Origin: RUG11247 sp050945995
GTDB taxonomy: Bacteria; Bacillota; Clostridia; Christensenellales; Aristaeellaceae
Length of the DNA stretch: 25,469 bases
NCBI GenBank assembly: GCA_050945995.1
Contig: JBMNUA010000010.1
Location: 1 to 25,469, forward strand
Direction of reading: 5' to 3'
This document shows, piece by piece, positions 15,161 to 23,197 of this stretch (position 1 is its first letter; each line of letters starts with the position of its first letter). The notes beneath the pieces are model-generated. The model had not been told where the DNA came from. It worked only from the letters and a program-made list of their open reading frames with translations, and did not search any database. A program made the position numbers and the translations under genes.

Positions 15161-15228
15161 CGCACATCCCCTCCCTCAGGAAAGCATGTGCGCGAAAGGC
15201 GCGCGATATGACTGTGTACGCGTGCGAT

Positions 15229-16416
15229 CTAGATTTCCGGGATTTCGATCTCGATCTCGCGCCCAAGCTGTGCGGAGCGCAGGATGCCGTCGATGATCGC
15301 CTGGTTATACAGGATCTCGCTGGTCGGGACGGGCGCGGGATCGCCCGTTTTGACGGCGTCGAGGAACGCGCGGATCTTCTTATCAAACAGCCCGGGACCC
15401 TTTTTGCCGTAAGGTCCGTCGTTTGAGAGGATGGGCACCTCGGTCTGCATGGGCACGCCCGCGACATCGTGGTAGATGGTCATTGCGCCGCCGACCGAGC
15501 CGTTCCAGCATTCGGTGGACGGGATGCGCAGCGAGCCCTTCTTGCCCATGATGATGGTGTCGCCGGGGGTGTCCAGGTGCATCGCCCAGGCGATGCGGAA
15601 ATCGAGGATGATGCCGCCCTCGAGCCGTATGAACGCCGCGGCGAAATCGTCCACGGAGAAGCGCTTCGCGTTTTCCTCGGCGGTGTGGAGGCGGTCGGGG
15701 CGCTGATACGCCGGGTTCGTGCCGAAGAAATCGGAGGTATAGCCGGTGACGGTGAGGGGTTTCGGGTAGCCGATGGCGTTGAGCACCATGTCGAGCGAGT
15801 AGCAGCCGATGTCGCCCAGCGCGCCGATGCCGCCGGTCTCCTTCTCGATGAAGGTGCTGTTCGGGATGCCGCGCGTGCGCCCGCCGCCGGTCTGTATGTA
15901 ATAGATGTCGCCGAGCGCGCCGGAATCGACGATGCGCTTGATCATCTGCATGTTGGCGTCGCCCCGGGGCTGGAAGCCGATGGAGAGGATTTTGCCGGAC
16001 TTCTTCTCCGCGCGGCAGACCTCGACCGCCTCATCCAGCGTGACGGTGAACGGCTTTTCGAGGAGCACATGCACGCCCTTTTCCAGCGCGTAGATGGTGG
16101 GGCGGGCGTGCTCGGTGTTGTAGGTGCAGATGCTGACGGCGTCGAGCGATTCGGCGTCGAGCAGTTCCTTGTGCGAGGGATAGAAGCGCACGCCCTCCAC
16201 ACCGTAGCGCGCCATGAACGCCTCCGCCTTGCCGGGGATCAGGTCGGCGGCGGCGACGATTTCGACATCGGGCATGTTCTTGTAGCTTTCGATGTGGCTC
16301 TCGGCGATCCAGCCGGTGCCGATGATGCCGATTTTGAGCTTGCGGGAGGTGTCGATCGCCTGCTCCGGGGCGGCTTGCTGGGTCTGGTTGAGCACGTTGT
16401 CCGATTGGTTCGACAT
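15229..16416 (-). CDS. Gfo/Idh/MocA family oxidoreductase
   Basis: A 395-residue NAD(P)-dependent dehydrogenase of the Gfo/Idh/MocA superfamily. An unusual polar N-terminal tail of about 25 residues precedes the Rossmann motif KIGIIGTGWIAESH. EKPFT (about 120-124) carries the conserved lysine, and GIGALGDIGCYSLDMVL the later DIGCH-like motif, with Cys-Tyr in place of the commoner His. The C-terminal half is the alpha/beta substrate domain. The family oxidises sugars, inositols and sugar acids; the substrate is not evident. The ATG at 16416 has GGAGGG six bases upstream. It lies 30 bases after the homocysteine-methyltransferase-like gene, so it is likely the third gene of that unit. Confidence 0.92.
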   Translation of the reverse strand: MSNQSDNVLNQTQQAAPEQAIDTSRKLKIGIIGTGWIAESHIESYKNMPDVEIVAAADLIPGKAEAFMARYGVEGVRFYPSHKELLDAESLDAVSICTYNTEHARPTIYALEKGVHVLLEKPFTVTLDEAVEVCRAEKKSGKILSIGFQPRGDANMQMIKRIVDSGALGDIYYIQTGGGRTRGIPNSTFIEKETGGIGALGDIGCYSLDMVLNAIGYPKPLTVTGYTSDFFGTNPAYQRPDRLHTAEENAKRFSVDDFAAAFIRLEGGIILDFRIAWAMHLDTPGDTIIMGKKGSLRIPSTECWNGSVGGAMTIYHDVAGVPMQTEVPILSNDGPYGKKGPGLFDKKIRAFLDAVKTGDPAPVPTSEILYNQAIIDGILRSAQLGREIEIEIPEI

Positions 16417-16446
16417 GGGATTCCCTCCGATTCATGATAATCTGAT

Positions 16447-17838
16447 TTAATCGCGGGTGACGTGCGCCGCCGCTGCGCCCGCGGCGCGCAGTATGGTGCG
16501 CACGCCGCGCGCGGTGAGCGCCTGCGAAAGCGCGGCGTCGGCACCGCAATCGACAAACACGCGATGCGCGCCGAGCACATCCGACGCGCGATCAAATAGC
16601 GCTTCGTCCGCAACCGCGAGCGATGCGCCGCCGGATTTCGCGATGCTTTCATACGCGTCGATGTCCGCATGGGTCGCCACGCCGAGGATGGGCGCGCCGT
16701 CGTACAGCCGGAGCGCGCGCCGCGCCTCCTCCGGCGAGGAGGCGACGAGGTAGAGCGGCTTTCGGATCGTCTCCTGCAGCGCTTGAACGGCGTCGGCGAG
16801 GGGCGTATACTCCACCAATATGATTTCGGCGTGCGTTTCGAGCGCGGAATCGATCATATCTTCGATATCATCCGCGCTGACATCGCAGATTTCCACGGGT
16901 TTTTCGGCAAATTCGACGGATTGCGCGCCGCTTGCGACCACGCAGCGCGCGCTTTGCTTGGGCGCGGGAGCATCCAACTCCGCGATGCGCGATGTGAGCG
17001 CGCGGATGTGCGCGGGCGTTGTGCCGCAGCAGCCGCCGACAAGGCGCGCGCCCAGTTGGACGAGCGCGGCGGTTTCCTCCGCGAACGCGTCGGGCGCGAC
17101 GGCGTAGACGGATTTGCCGTCCACGAGCGCGGGCATCCCGGCGTTGGGGTTGACGAGGATCGGCGCGCGCGAAACGTTCGCATAGTCCTCGACCATAGCG
17201 CGCATCTGCGAAGGACCGAGCCCGCAGTTGAGCCCGATGATGTCCGCGCCGAGCGCGCCCAATACGGCGGCGCAGGTTTTTGCGTCCGCGCCGGTGAGCA
17301 GTTTTCCGTTTTCAAAATAGGTGAGCGTGACGGCGACGGGCAGATCCGTCTCCCCCTTCGCGGCGAGCACCGCCGCCTTCGCCTCGCGCAGATCGCTGAT
17401 GGTTTCGATGATGATGAGATCCGCGCCCGCCTGCGCGCCCGCGCGCGCCATCTGCGCGTACAGATCATACGCCGCCTCGAACGAAAGCGCGCCGAAGGGC
17501 TCGATCATCACGCCGAGCGAGCCCATGCTGAGCGCGACCTCGCCCGCGCGCCCGGATTCTGCGACCGCGCGGCGCGCGCAGCGAACCGCCGCGCCGATCA
17601 CTTCCTCGACGCTGCGCCCGACCTTATCGAGGTTTAAACGGTTGGCGTTCAAGGTATTGGTTTCGACGACATGGCTGCCCGCGTCGAGGTAGGCGCGGTG
17701 GACGCCGCACACGACATCGGGCATGGTGAGGTTTAAAAGCTCCGGCAACTCGCCCGGCGCTAAATAGCCCTCCAACATGGTGCCGATCGCGCCGTCAAAG
17801 ACGACGATGCCGCGCGCGGCGCGCTCGAGGATCGTCAT
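16447..17838 (-). CDS. Homocysteine S-methyltransferase family protein with degenerate pterin-binding-like half
   Basis: A 463-residue protein. Residues 1-285 form a homocysteine methyltransferase barrel like the first module of MetH, with all three zinc-binding cysteines: C205 in GLNCGLG and C270-C271 in VGGCCGT. The remaining 175 residues follow the outline of the methyl-THF (pterin-binding) barrel: DIEDMIDSALETHAEIILV ... QETIRKPLYLVASSPEEARRAL ... YDGAPILGVAT. However, the family's IDS-type strand reads VASS and NSVN reads GVAT, and the domain is shortened. No cobalamin domain is present. The ATG at 17838 sits in the ATGA overlap with the upstream regulator, with GGAGG five bases before it; an earlier in-frame ATG at 17865 lies within that gene and is less likely. 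Methyl donor unknown. Confidence 0.85.
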   Translation of the reverse strand: MTILERAARGIVVFDGAIGTMLEGYLAPGELPELLNLTMPDVVCGVHRAYLDAGSHVVETNTLNANRLNLDKVGRSVEEVIGAAVRCARRAVAESGRAGEVALSMGSLGVMIEPFGALSFEAAYDLYAQMARAGAQAGADLIIIETISDLREAKAAVLAAKGETDLPVAVTLTYFENGKLLTGADAKTCAAVLGALGADIIGLNCGLGPSQMRAMVEDYANVSRAPILVNPNAGMPALVDGKSVYAVAPDAFAEETAALVQLGARLVGGCCGTTPAHIRALTSRIAELDAPAPKQSARCVVASGAQSVEFAEKPVEICDVSADDIEDMIDSALETHAEIILVEYTPLADAVQALQETIRKPLYLVASSPEEARRALRLYDGAPILGVATHADIDAYESIAKSGGASLAVADEALFDRASDVLGAHRVFVDCGADAALSQALTARGVRTILRAAGAAAAHVTRD

Positions 17839-18545
17839 AACAGCCTCCGTTCGAGCCGCACGCACTTGCCCATGACGAGCACCTCGCTCAAAGGCGCGGT
17901 GACGGAGAGAAACTCGCGGTCGAACGCCTGCATGAGGATGCGACCGCCGTCGAGCCGGCGAACCTTGCGCGCAATGCGCGCATCCTTGTAGACAAGGAGC
18001 ATGATGGCGTCGTTTTCCGGCTGGGACGCGGGGATGGTGAGCAGAAGATCGCCCGCGTGGATGCGAAAGCCGCGCAGCATATCGTCCGGGCAGCGGAAGT
18101 ACACGACCTTATCGGGCGCACCGCCCTCGATTTTGCCGCCGACGATGGGCGTGAGCACATGCTCGATCGCAACGCCGCGCTCGTCCATCACCGGCACGCG
18201 CTTGACGACGCCGCCGAGGGCGTCGAGCCACGCGTCCGTCGCGGCGTCCGGCTCGGTCTTTGCGCCCGCGGCATACGCCGCCTCCGGCTCGGGGATGATA
18301 TAGGCGCGCGGGCGCGGGCGGGGCGCGGGTTCGGGCTCGGCGGCGACCTCGAGCTCGTTGGAGATCGGGTTTTCCGCGCCGAGGATTTTTAATATCCGCT
18401 GCGCCTGTTCATCGGATACGATGCGGGTGCCAAGCTCGATTTCCTTGATGACGCGTTCCGCCATGCCGCTTTTTTTGCCCAGTACCTTTTCGGATACGTT
18501 CGCCTTCAGGCGCGCGGCGCGGATGGTTTCGCCCAATCGACTCAT
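17835..18545 (-). CDS. XRE-type regulator with S24/LexA-like C-terminal domain lacking the usual serine
   Basis: A 236-residue putative transcription regulator. Residues 1-57 form an XRE helix-turn-helix (LGETIRAARLKANVSEKVLG). A Pro/Glu/Ala-rich linker spans about 60-108. Residues 118-236 look like the LexA/S24 fold: DDMLRGFRIHAGDLLLT aligns with the GDSM...GD motif and IARKVRRLDGG with the lysine strand, but the catalytic Ser position reads Asp, so self-cleavage is unlikely. The ATG at 18545 lies eight bases from GGGGGA and is preferred over 18551; frames reaching further upstream only read back through the tRNA. Its stop overlaps the methyltransferase start by ATGA. A dyad over its own promoter suggests autoregulation. 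Confidence 0.75.
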   Translation of the reverse strand: MSRLGETIRAARLKANVSEKVLGKKSGMAERVIKEIELGTRIVSDEQAQRILKILGAENPISNELEVAAEPEPAPRPRPRAYIIPEPEAAYAAGAKTEPDAATDAWLDALGGVVKRVPVMDERGVAIEHVLTPIVGGKIEGGAPDKVVYFRCPDDMLRGFRIHAGDLLLTIPASQPENDAIMLLVYKDARIARKVRRLDGGRILMQAFDREFLSVTAPLSEVLVMGKCVRLERRLL

Positions 18546-18562
18546 AGCCATATTCCCCCAAG

Positions 18563-18605
18563 TTGGTGATGCACCAATTATAGCACGCGAAATCGGAAGT
18601 GTAAA
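18563..18605 (-). promoter_or_regulatory. Promoter and operator-like dyad of the XRE/S24-like regulator operon
   Basis: Minus strand TTTACA (18605-18600), exactly 17 bases, TATAAT (18582-18577). Immediately after the -10, and sharing its last base pair, is a perfect dyad TTGGTG-ATG-CACCAA (18563-18577) over the expected start site. This is a natural place for repressor binding. The tRNA promoter lies 15 bases away, pointing the other way. Confidence 0.8.
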
Positions 18606-18619
18606 CATCGGAATGGGGG

Positions 18620-18648
18620 TTGCCAAATGGCGGCGGAAGCGGTATAAT
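18620..18648 (+). promoter_or_regulatory. Promoter for tRNA-Arg
   Basis: TTGCCA (18620-18625), 17-base spacer, perfect TATAAT (18643-18648), about 14 bases before the mature tRNA. Confidence 0.85.
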
Positions 18649-18662
18649 GGTTGAGTTGATTT

Positions 18663-18738
18663 GTGCCCGTAGCGAAGTGGATATCGCGTTTGACTCCGAC
18701 TCAAAAGATCGCAGGTTCGATCCCTGCCGGGCACGCCA
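18663..18738 (+). tRNA. tRNA-Arg (anticodon CCG)
   Basis: A 76-base gene including encoded CCA. The acceptor stem GTGCCCG (18663-18669) pairs perfectly with CGGGCAC (18728-18734), with discriminator G. The anticodon stem TTTGA/TCAAA encloses the loop CTCCGAC, giving anticodon CCG, which reads CGG. The T arm is GCAGG-TTCGATC-CCTGC. It has its own promoter and terminator. Confidence 0.95.
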
Positions 18739-18741
18739 GAT

Positions 18742-18787
18742 GGAAAACCCTTGATTTCATTAACAAATCATGGGTTTTCCTTTCTTT
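18742..18787 (+). terminator. Terminator after tRNA-Arg
   Basis: GGAAAACCCTTGATTT (18742-18757) pairs at 15 of 16 positions with 18765-18780, loop CATTAAC, followed by TTTCTTT. Confidence 0.9.
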
Positions 18788-18930
18788 ATTATAAGCCTGC
18801 CAATGTCGCTAAAACATAATAAAATCGCCGAAATCCGCTATATGATGCAAGTCAGGATGCAAGTCATTCATGCAGCGCGTGTATCCATGCAATGATCGCA
18901 TGGATTCACACGTTCTTAAACAGCGATCGG
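18788..18930. other. AT-richer gene-free stretch downstream of tRNA-Arg
   Basis: No gene recognised. It holds two copies of GATGCAAGTCA in tandem (18844-18854 and 18856-18866) and a hairpin pairing GTGTATCCATGC with GCATGGATTCACAC (about 18879-18913). It is poorer in GC than its surroundings and lies beside a tRNA, a common integration site, but no integrase or repeated tRNA end is present. Confidence 0.4.
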
Positions 18931-18959
18931 TTGCCCGGCGCATCCAATCGTGGTATACT
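18931..18959 (+). promoter_or_regulatory. Promoter of the hydrogenase-maturation operon
   Basis: TTGCCC (18931-18936), 17-base spacer, TATACT (18954-18959), also an extended -10 (TGGTATACT). It leaves a leader of about 145 bases before the first ATG at 19111; that leader contains a stem GCATCGATC/GATCGGTGC (about 19027-19048) with no T-run beside it. Confidence 0.75.
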
Positions 18960-19110
18960 TTCATCAATGGCTTTCCTGACACCAAGTTTCCGCGCGCGGA
19001 TTCTGAATGAAAGGGGCGGCGTTTTCGCATCGATCCTATGATCGGTGCGCCATGGCTGCACCCGATTCAGGGGGGCGGTCATATTTTTTATGTTTTTAGG
19101 GGGGATTGAC

Positions 19111-19368
19111 ATGCCGAGCAGGGTTGCGGTGATGGGCATCATCGTGGAGAAAAGCGATTCGGTGGACAAGCTAAACGCGCTGCTTCACGAGTACGCGCCG
19201 TACATCATCGGGCGCATGGGCGTGCCGTATCGGAAGCGGGACATCTACATCATCTCCATCGCACTCGACGCGCCGCAAAACGCGATCTCCGCGCTGGCGG
19301 GCAAGATTGGGAACGTCGCGGGCGTGAGCGTGAAAACCGCGTACTCCCATGTGAACGATGATGAATGA
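19111..19368 (+). CDS. TM1266-family iron-only hydrogenase system regulator
   Basis: An 85-residue protein beginning MPSRVAVMGIIVEKSDSVDKL, with YAPYIIGRMGVPYRKRDIYIISIALD and GKIGNVAGVSVKTAYSH. This is the family named after Thermotoga TM1266, an ACT/NikR-like fold repeatedly found beside HydE/F/G genes and proposed to regulate the [FeFe]-hydrogenase system. There is no DNA-binding helix-turn-helix, so how it would regulate is unclear. The ATG at 19111 follows a strong AGGGGGG ribosome site. An upstream in-frame start at 19045 would add an unsupported tail. Its 3' end overlaps hydE by 11 bases, making it the first gene of the operon. Confidence 0.9.
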   Translation: MPSRVAVMGIIVEKSDSVDKLNALLHEYAPYIIGRMGVPYRKRDIYIISIALDAPQNAISALAGKIGNVAGVSVKTAYSHVNDDE

Positions 19369-20413
19369 GGGCGTGATGCGGTTGATCGACCGCTTGGCGG
19401 CTTCGCGGTCGCTCACGCAGGCGGAGTATGCGCAGCTCATCCGCGGGCGGACGGCGGAAGCGGCGGCGCATCTGGCAAAGCAGGCGGACGGCGTGCGGCG
19501 CGCGGTATACGGAAACGCGGTGTTCGTGCGCGGGCTGATTGAGATCGGCAACGTCTGCGCAAACGATTGCTACTACTGCGGCATCCGCCGCTCGAACGCC
19601 GCTTGCGAGCGCTATCGGCTGACCGCCGATGAAATCCTCGCGTGCTGCGCCGAGGGATATCCGCTGGGCTTTCGCACCTTCGTGCTGCAAGGCGGCGAGG
19701 GGGTGTACGCGGCGCGCGATGTAGCGGACATCGTGCGGGCGATCAAGCGCGCGCACCCCGACTGCGCGGTCACGCTGTCCTTGGGCGAGTACGAGCCGGA
19801 GGAGTACCGCATGATGCGCGACGCGGGGGCGGATCGGTATCTATTGCGCCACGAGACGGCAGACCGCGCGCACTACGAAAGACTGCATCCGCCGGAGATG
19901 TCGTTTGAGGGGCGCATGGCACGGCTGCATCAGCTGCGCGAACTGGGGTTTGCGGTGGGCTGCGGGTTCATGGTGGGCAGCCCGGGGCAAACGCCCGAGA
20001 CGCTGGCGAAAGACCTTCGGTTCATCGAGGAGTTTCAGCCGGAGATGTGCGGCATCGGTCCGTTCATCCCGCAGAAGGACACCCCGTTTCGCGATCAGCC
20101 CGCGGGCACGGCGGAGTTGACGGCGTATTTGATGTCGATTGTCCGGCTCGCCGTGCCGAAGGTGCTTCTGCCATCGACCACCGCGCTCAGCACCGTATCG
20201 CCGGACGGACGGGCGCTCGGCATACGCGCGGGCGGCAATGTGGTCATGCCGAATCTATCGCCTCTGTCCGAGCGGCGCAAGTACGCGCTGTATGATAAAA
20301 AAGCGGCGACGGGCGGGGAATCGGCGCAGAGCATCGAGAAGCTCAAGCAGGACATGCGGGCGATCGGTTACGAAATCGTGGTGTCGCGGGGCGACGCCGC
20401 GCGGAGCATCTGA
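19358..20413 (+). CDS. hydE: [FeFe]-hydrogenase H-cluster radical SAM maturase HydE
   Basis: A 351-residue radical SAM enzyme that helps build the dithiomethylamine-bearing 2Fe subcluster of [FeFe]-hydrogenase. The SAM cluster motif is C67-x3-C71-x2-C74 (CANDCYYC), followed by the HydE-like GIRRSNAACERYRLT. LQGGEG, YLLRHETADRAHYERLHP and GIGPFIPQKDTPF are further family marks. Full length for HydE (about 350). Three starts are possible: ATG at 19358, at 19361, or at 19376, the last preceded by GAGG five bases upstream; the widest is given. It overlaps the TM1266 gene and precedes hydG by 39 bases. Confidence 0.95.
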   Translation: MMNEGVMRLIDRLAASRSLTQAEYAQLIRGRTAEAAAHLAKQADGVRRAVYGNAVFVRGLIEIGNVCANDCYYCGIRRSNAACERYRLTADEILACCAEGYPLGFRTFVLQGGEGVYAARDVADIVRAIKRAHPDCAVTLSLGEYEPEEYRMMRDAGADRYLLRHETADRAHYERLHPPEMSFEGRMARLHQLRELGFAVGCGFMVGSPGQTPETLAKDLRFIEEFQPEMCGIGPFIPQKDTPFRDQPAGTAELTAYLMSIVRLAVPKVLLPSTTALSTVSPDGRALGIRAGGNVVMPNLSPLSERRKYALYDKKAATGGESAQSIEKLKQDMRAIGYEIVVSRGDAARSI

Positions 20414-20452
20414 CGGGAAAGAGGAATCTGACCCCAAGAAAGGACAAGACAC

Positions 20453-21901
20453 ATGACGGCATACAACCCCCAATCCCTCCGGGCGGAGGAGTTCATCCAC
20501 GACGGCGAAATCCGCGAGACCATGCGCTACGCGGAGGCGAACAAGCGAAACATCGCGCTGATTGACGAATTGCTCGAAAAGGCGCGCCCGAAGCGGATGA
20601 GCGGCGGCGTGCACTGCGCGGGGCTGAGCCACCGCGAGGCATCGGTGCTGCTCGCCTGCGACATCCCCGAAAAAATCGAGGAGATGTACCGGCTTGCCGA
20701 GGAGATCAAACTTGCGCTGTACGGCAACCGCATCGTGATGTTCGCGCCTTTGTATCTATCAAATTACTGCGTCAACGGCTGCGTCTACTGCCCGTATCAC
20801 CAGAAGAACAAGCGCATCCCGCGCGTCAAATTGACGCAGGAGGAGGTGCGCCGCGAGGTGATCGCGCTCGAGGACATGGGGCACAAGCGGCTCGCGATCG
20901 AAGCCGGGGAAGACCCGGTCAACAACCCGATCGAGTACATCCTCGAGAGCATCGACACCATCTACGCAATCAAGCACAAAAACGGGGTGATCCGCCGGGT
21001 GAACGTCAACATCGCCGCCACCACGGTCGAGAACTACCGAAAATTGCACGATGCCGAGATCGGCACCTACATCCTCTTTCAAGAGACGTACCACAAACAG
21101 AGCTATGAAACGCTGCACCCCACGGGCCCGAAGCACGATTACGCCTACCACACCGAGGCGATGGACCGCGCCATGCAGGGCGGCATTGACGACGTGGGGC
21201 TGGGCGTGCTGTTTGGGCTCGAGGGCTACGCCTACGAATTTGCGGGGCTATTGATGCACGCCGAGCACCTCGAGGCGGTGCACGGGGTTGGCCCGCACAC
21301 GATCAGCGTGCCGCGCATCAAGCGCGCCGACGACATCGACCCGGACGCGTTCGACAACGGGCTGAGCGACGAGATGTTTGAGAAGATCGTGGCGTGCATC
21401 CGCATCGCCGTGCCGTACACGGGGATGATCATCTCCACGCGTGAGAGCCAGCAGGTGCGCGAGCGGGCGTTGAAGCTGGGCATCTCGCAGATCAGCGGCG
21501 GGTCGCGCACCACGGTGGGCGGGTACGCCGAGGCGCAGCGCCCGAGCGATTCCGAGCAGTTCGAGGTATCCGACCAGCGCACATTGGACGAGGTGGTGGC
21601 GTGGTTGATGGGGCTTGGGTATCTGCCATCGTTTTGCACCGCCTGCTATCGCGAGGGCAGAACCGGGGATCGGTTCATGGCGCTGACAAAGAGCGGGCAG
21701 ATCCTAAACTGCTGCCATCCGAACGCGCTGATGACGCTGACGGAATACCTGAGCGACTACGCGGGCGCGGAGACGAAGGCGGCGGGGCGGAAACTGGTCG
21801 AGGACGAGCTTTCCAAAATCCCGCACGGGAAAGTGCGCGAGATCGCCGCGCGCAACATCCGGGAGATCGTCGGCGGCAACCGCCAGGATTTCCGGTTTTG
21901 A
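20453..21901 (+). CDS. hydG: [FeFe]-hydrogenase H-cluster radical SAM maturase HydG
   Basis: A 482-residue radical SAM tyrosine lyase that produces the CO and cyanide ligands of the H-cluster. The N-terminal SAM cluster motif is C106-x3-C110-x2-C113 (CVNGCVYC). The C-terminal auxiliary cluster motif, which distinguishes HydG from ThiH, is C395-x2-C398-x22-C421 (CTACYREGRTGDRF ... NCC). QISGGSRTTVGGY is also typical. Full length. The ATG at 20453 follows AAAGGAC seven bases upstream. It ends 14 bases before hydF. Confidence 0.97.
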   Translation: MTAYNPQSLRAEEFIHDGEIRETMRYAEANKRNIALIDELLEKARPKRMSGGVHCAGLSHREASVLLACDIPEKIEEMYRLAEEIKLALYGNRIVMFAPLYLSNYCVNGCVYCPYHQKNKRIPRVKLTQEEVRREVIALEDMGHKRLAIEAGEDPVNNPIEYILESIDTIYAIKHKNGVIRRVNVNIAATTVENYRKLHDAEIGTYILFQETYHKQSYETLHPTGPKHDYAYHTEAMDRAMQGGIDDVGLGVLFGLEGYAYEFAGLLMHAEHLEAVHGVGPHTISVPRIKRADDIDPDAFDNGLSDEMFEKIVACIRIAVPYTGMIISTRESQQVRERALKLGISQISGGSRTTVGGYAEAQRPSDSEQFEVSDQRTLDEVVAWLMGLGYLPSFCTACYREGRTGDRFMALTKSGQILNCCHPNALMTLTEYLSDYAGAETKAAGRKLVEDELSKIPHGKVREIAARNIREIVGGNRQDFRF

Positions 21902-21915
21902 ACAGGAGGGATGGC

Positions 21916-23127
21916 ATGGCGCGCAACAAGCCGAGCGCGGAGCGGGTGCACATCGGTTTTTTCGGGCTGCGCAACGCGGGGAAATCGAGCGTGGTCAACG
22001 CGGTGACGAACCAAAACCTATCGCTCGTCTCCCCGGTGGCTGGCACGACCACCGACCCGGTGCAGCGGGCGATGGAGCTGTCGCCCTTGGGGGCTGTGGT
22101 GATCATCGACACGCCGGGGATTGACGACGCGGGCGAATTGGGCGAAATGCGGGTTGCGCGCGCGATGAACATGCTGCGAAAGACCGACGCGGCGGTGCTG
22201 GTGGTGGACGCCGCGCGCGGGGTTCAGCCCTTAGACCGCGCGCTGATCGAGGCGTTTCAGGCGCGCGCCATCCCCTATCTCATCGCGCACAACAAATCCG
22301 ATCTGCTCGCGCACCTGCCACAGCACGGCGAGAACGAGCTGTACGTCAGCGCGGCGACGGGGGCGAACATCGGCGCGCTCAAAGACGCGCTCGCGCGGAT
22401 CACGGGCGGCGCGCAAAACGATAGGCGCATCGTGTCCGACCTGCTCGCGCCGAACGATTTTGTGCTGCTCGTTGTGCCCATCGACGCCGGCGCACCCAAG
22501 GGGCGGCTGATACTGCCGCAGCAGCAGACGATCCGCGACATCCTCGAAATCGGCGCGATCCCGATCCTCACCCGCGAGACGGAGCTGAAGGACACACTTT
22601 CGCAAATCGGCGTGCGACCGAGGCTCGTCATCACCGATTCGCAGGTGTTCGACCGCGCAAACCGTGATACGCCGCCGGAGATCCCGCTGACCTCGTTTTC
22701 GATCCTATTTGCCCGCTACAAGGGCGATTTGCATCAGGCGGTGCGCGGCGCGGCGCGGCTGGACGCGCTCGCGGACGGGGACAGGGTGCTGATCTCCGAG
22801 GGCTGCACCCATCACCGGCAATGCGAGGACATCGGCACGGTCAAGCTGCCGGGGTGGATCAAAAACCACACCGGCAGGGACATACGCTTTGATTTTACAT
22901 CGGGCGGGGAGTTTCCGGACGAATTGGGCGCATACGCGCTGGTGGTGCATTGCGGGGGCTGCATGCTCAACGAGCGCGAGATGCGCGGGCGGATGGCGCA
23001 AGCGCGCGCGGCGGGCGTGCCGATTACGAATTACGGCATCGCCATCGCGCAGATGCACGGGATCTTGCGCCGCTCGGTCGAGCCGTTCCCGGATGTGGCG
23101 CGGCTGTTGGACGGCGCGGAGGGATAA
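21916..23127 (+). CDS. hydF: [FeFe]-hydrogenase H-cluster maturation GTPase HydF
   Basis: A 403-residue scaffold GTPase on which the 2Fe subcluster is assembled and from which it is passed to the hydrogenase. The GTPase domain shows GLRNAGKSS (17-25), DTPG (65-68) and NKSD (126-129). The C-terminal Fe-S domain carries C297-x-H299 (CTHHRQC) and H345-C346-x2-C349 (HCGGC), the family's cluster motif. A dimerisation domain lies between. The ATG at 21916 has AGGAGGG five bases upstream; the reading frame is open much further 5' only as a shadow of hydG. This completes the E-G-F set. No hydrogenase large subunit follows. Confidence 0.97.
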   Translation: MARNKPSAERVHIGFFGLRNAGKSSVVNAVTNQNLSLVSPVAGTTTDPVQRAMELSPLGAVVIIDTPGIDDAGELGEMRVARAMNMLRKTDAAVLVVDAARGVQPLDRALIEAFQARAIPYLIAHNKSDLLAHLPQHGENELYVSAATGANIGALKDALARITGGAQNDRRIVSDLLAPNDFVLLVVPIDAGAPKGRLILPQQQTIRDILEIGAIPILTRETELKDTLSQIGVRPRLVITDSQVFDRANRDTPPEIPLTSFSILFARYKGDLHQAVRGAARLDALADGDRVLISEGCTHHRQCEDIGTVKLPGWIKNHTGRDIRFDFTSGGEFPDELGAYALVVHCGGCMLNEREMRGRMAQARAAGVPITNYGIAIAQMHGILRRSVEPFPDVARLLDGAEG

Positions 23128-23130
23128 GAA

Positions 23131-23176
23131 GGGCTTGCGCATGAACCGCGTTCATGCGCAAGCCAAAGGAACGAAG
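23131..23176 (-). repeat. Dispersed 46-bp hairpin repeat, copy 2
   Basis: A perfect 15-bp stem (23132-23146 with 23150-23164) and a three-base loop lie between the convergent hydF and Cys-rich gene. In reverse complement it matches 8980-9025 at 40 of 46 positions. It may also act as a terminator, though T-runs are weak on both strands. Confidence 0.75.
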
Positions 23177-23197
23177 CCGTGAAGGGATAAGCATCGC

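Noticed and set aside
18546..18734. N-terminal extension of the XRE/S24-like regulator beginning MPGRDRTCDLL
   Set aside because: It is the reverse complement of the tRNA-Arg gene read through the regulator's own promoter; GRDRTCDL is a familiar false peptide from antisense tRNA. The promoter and ribosome site place the start at 18545.
18663..18930. Integrative element at tRNA-Arg
   Set aside because: No integrase, no duplicated tRNA 3' end and no cargo genes in the window; the next genes are a conserved hyd operon.
18809..19030. A 73-codon minus-strand open frame (ending NDLHPDLHHIADFGDF)
   Set aside because: It overlaps the hyd operon promoter and leader on the other strand, has no good ribosome site, and its repeat LHPDLH only reflects the tandem DNA repeat.
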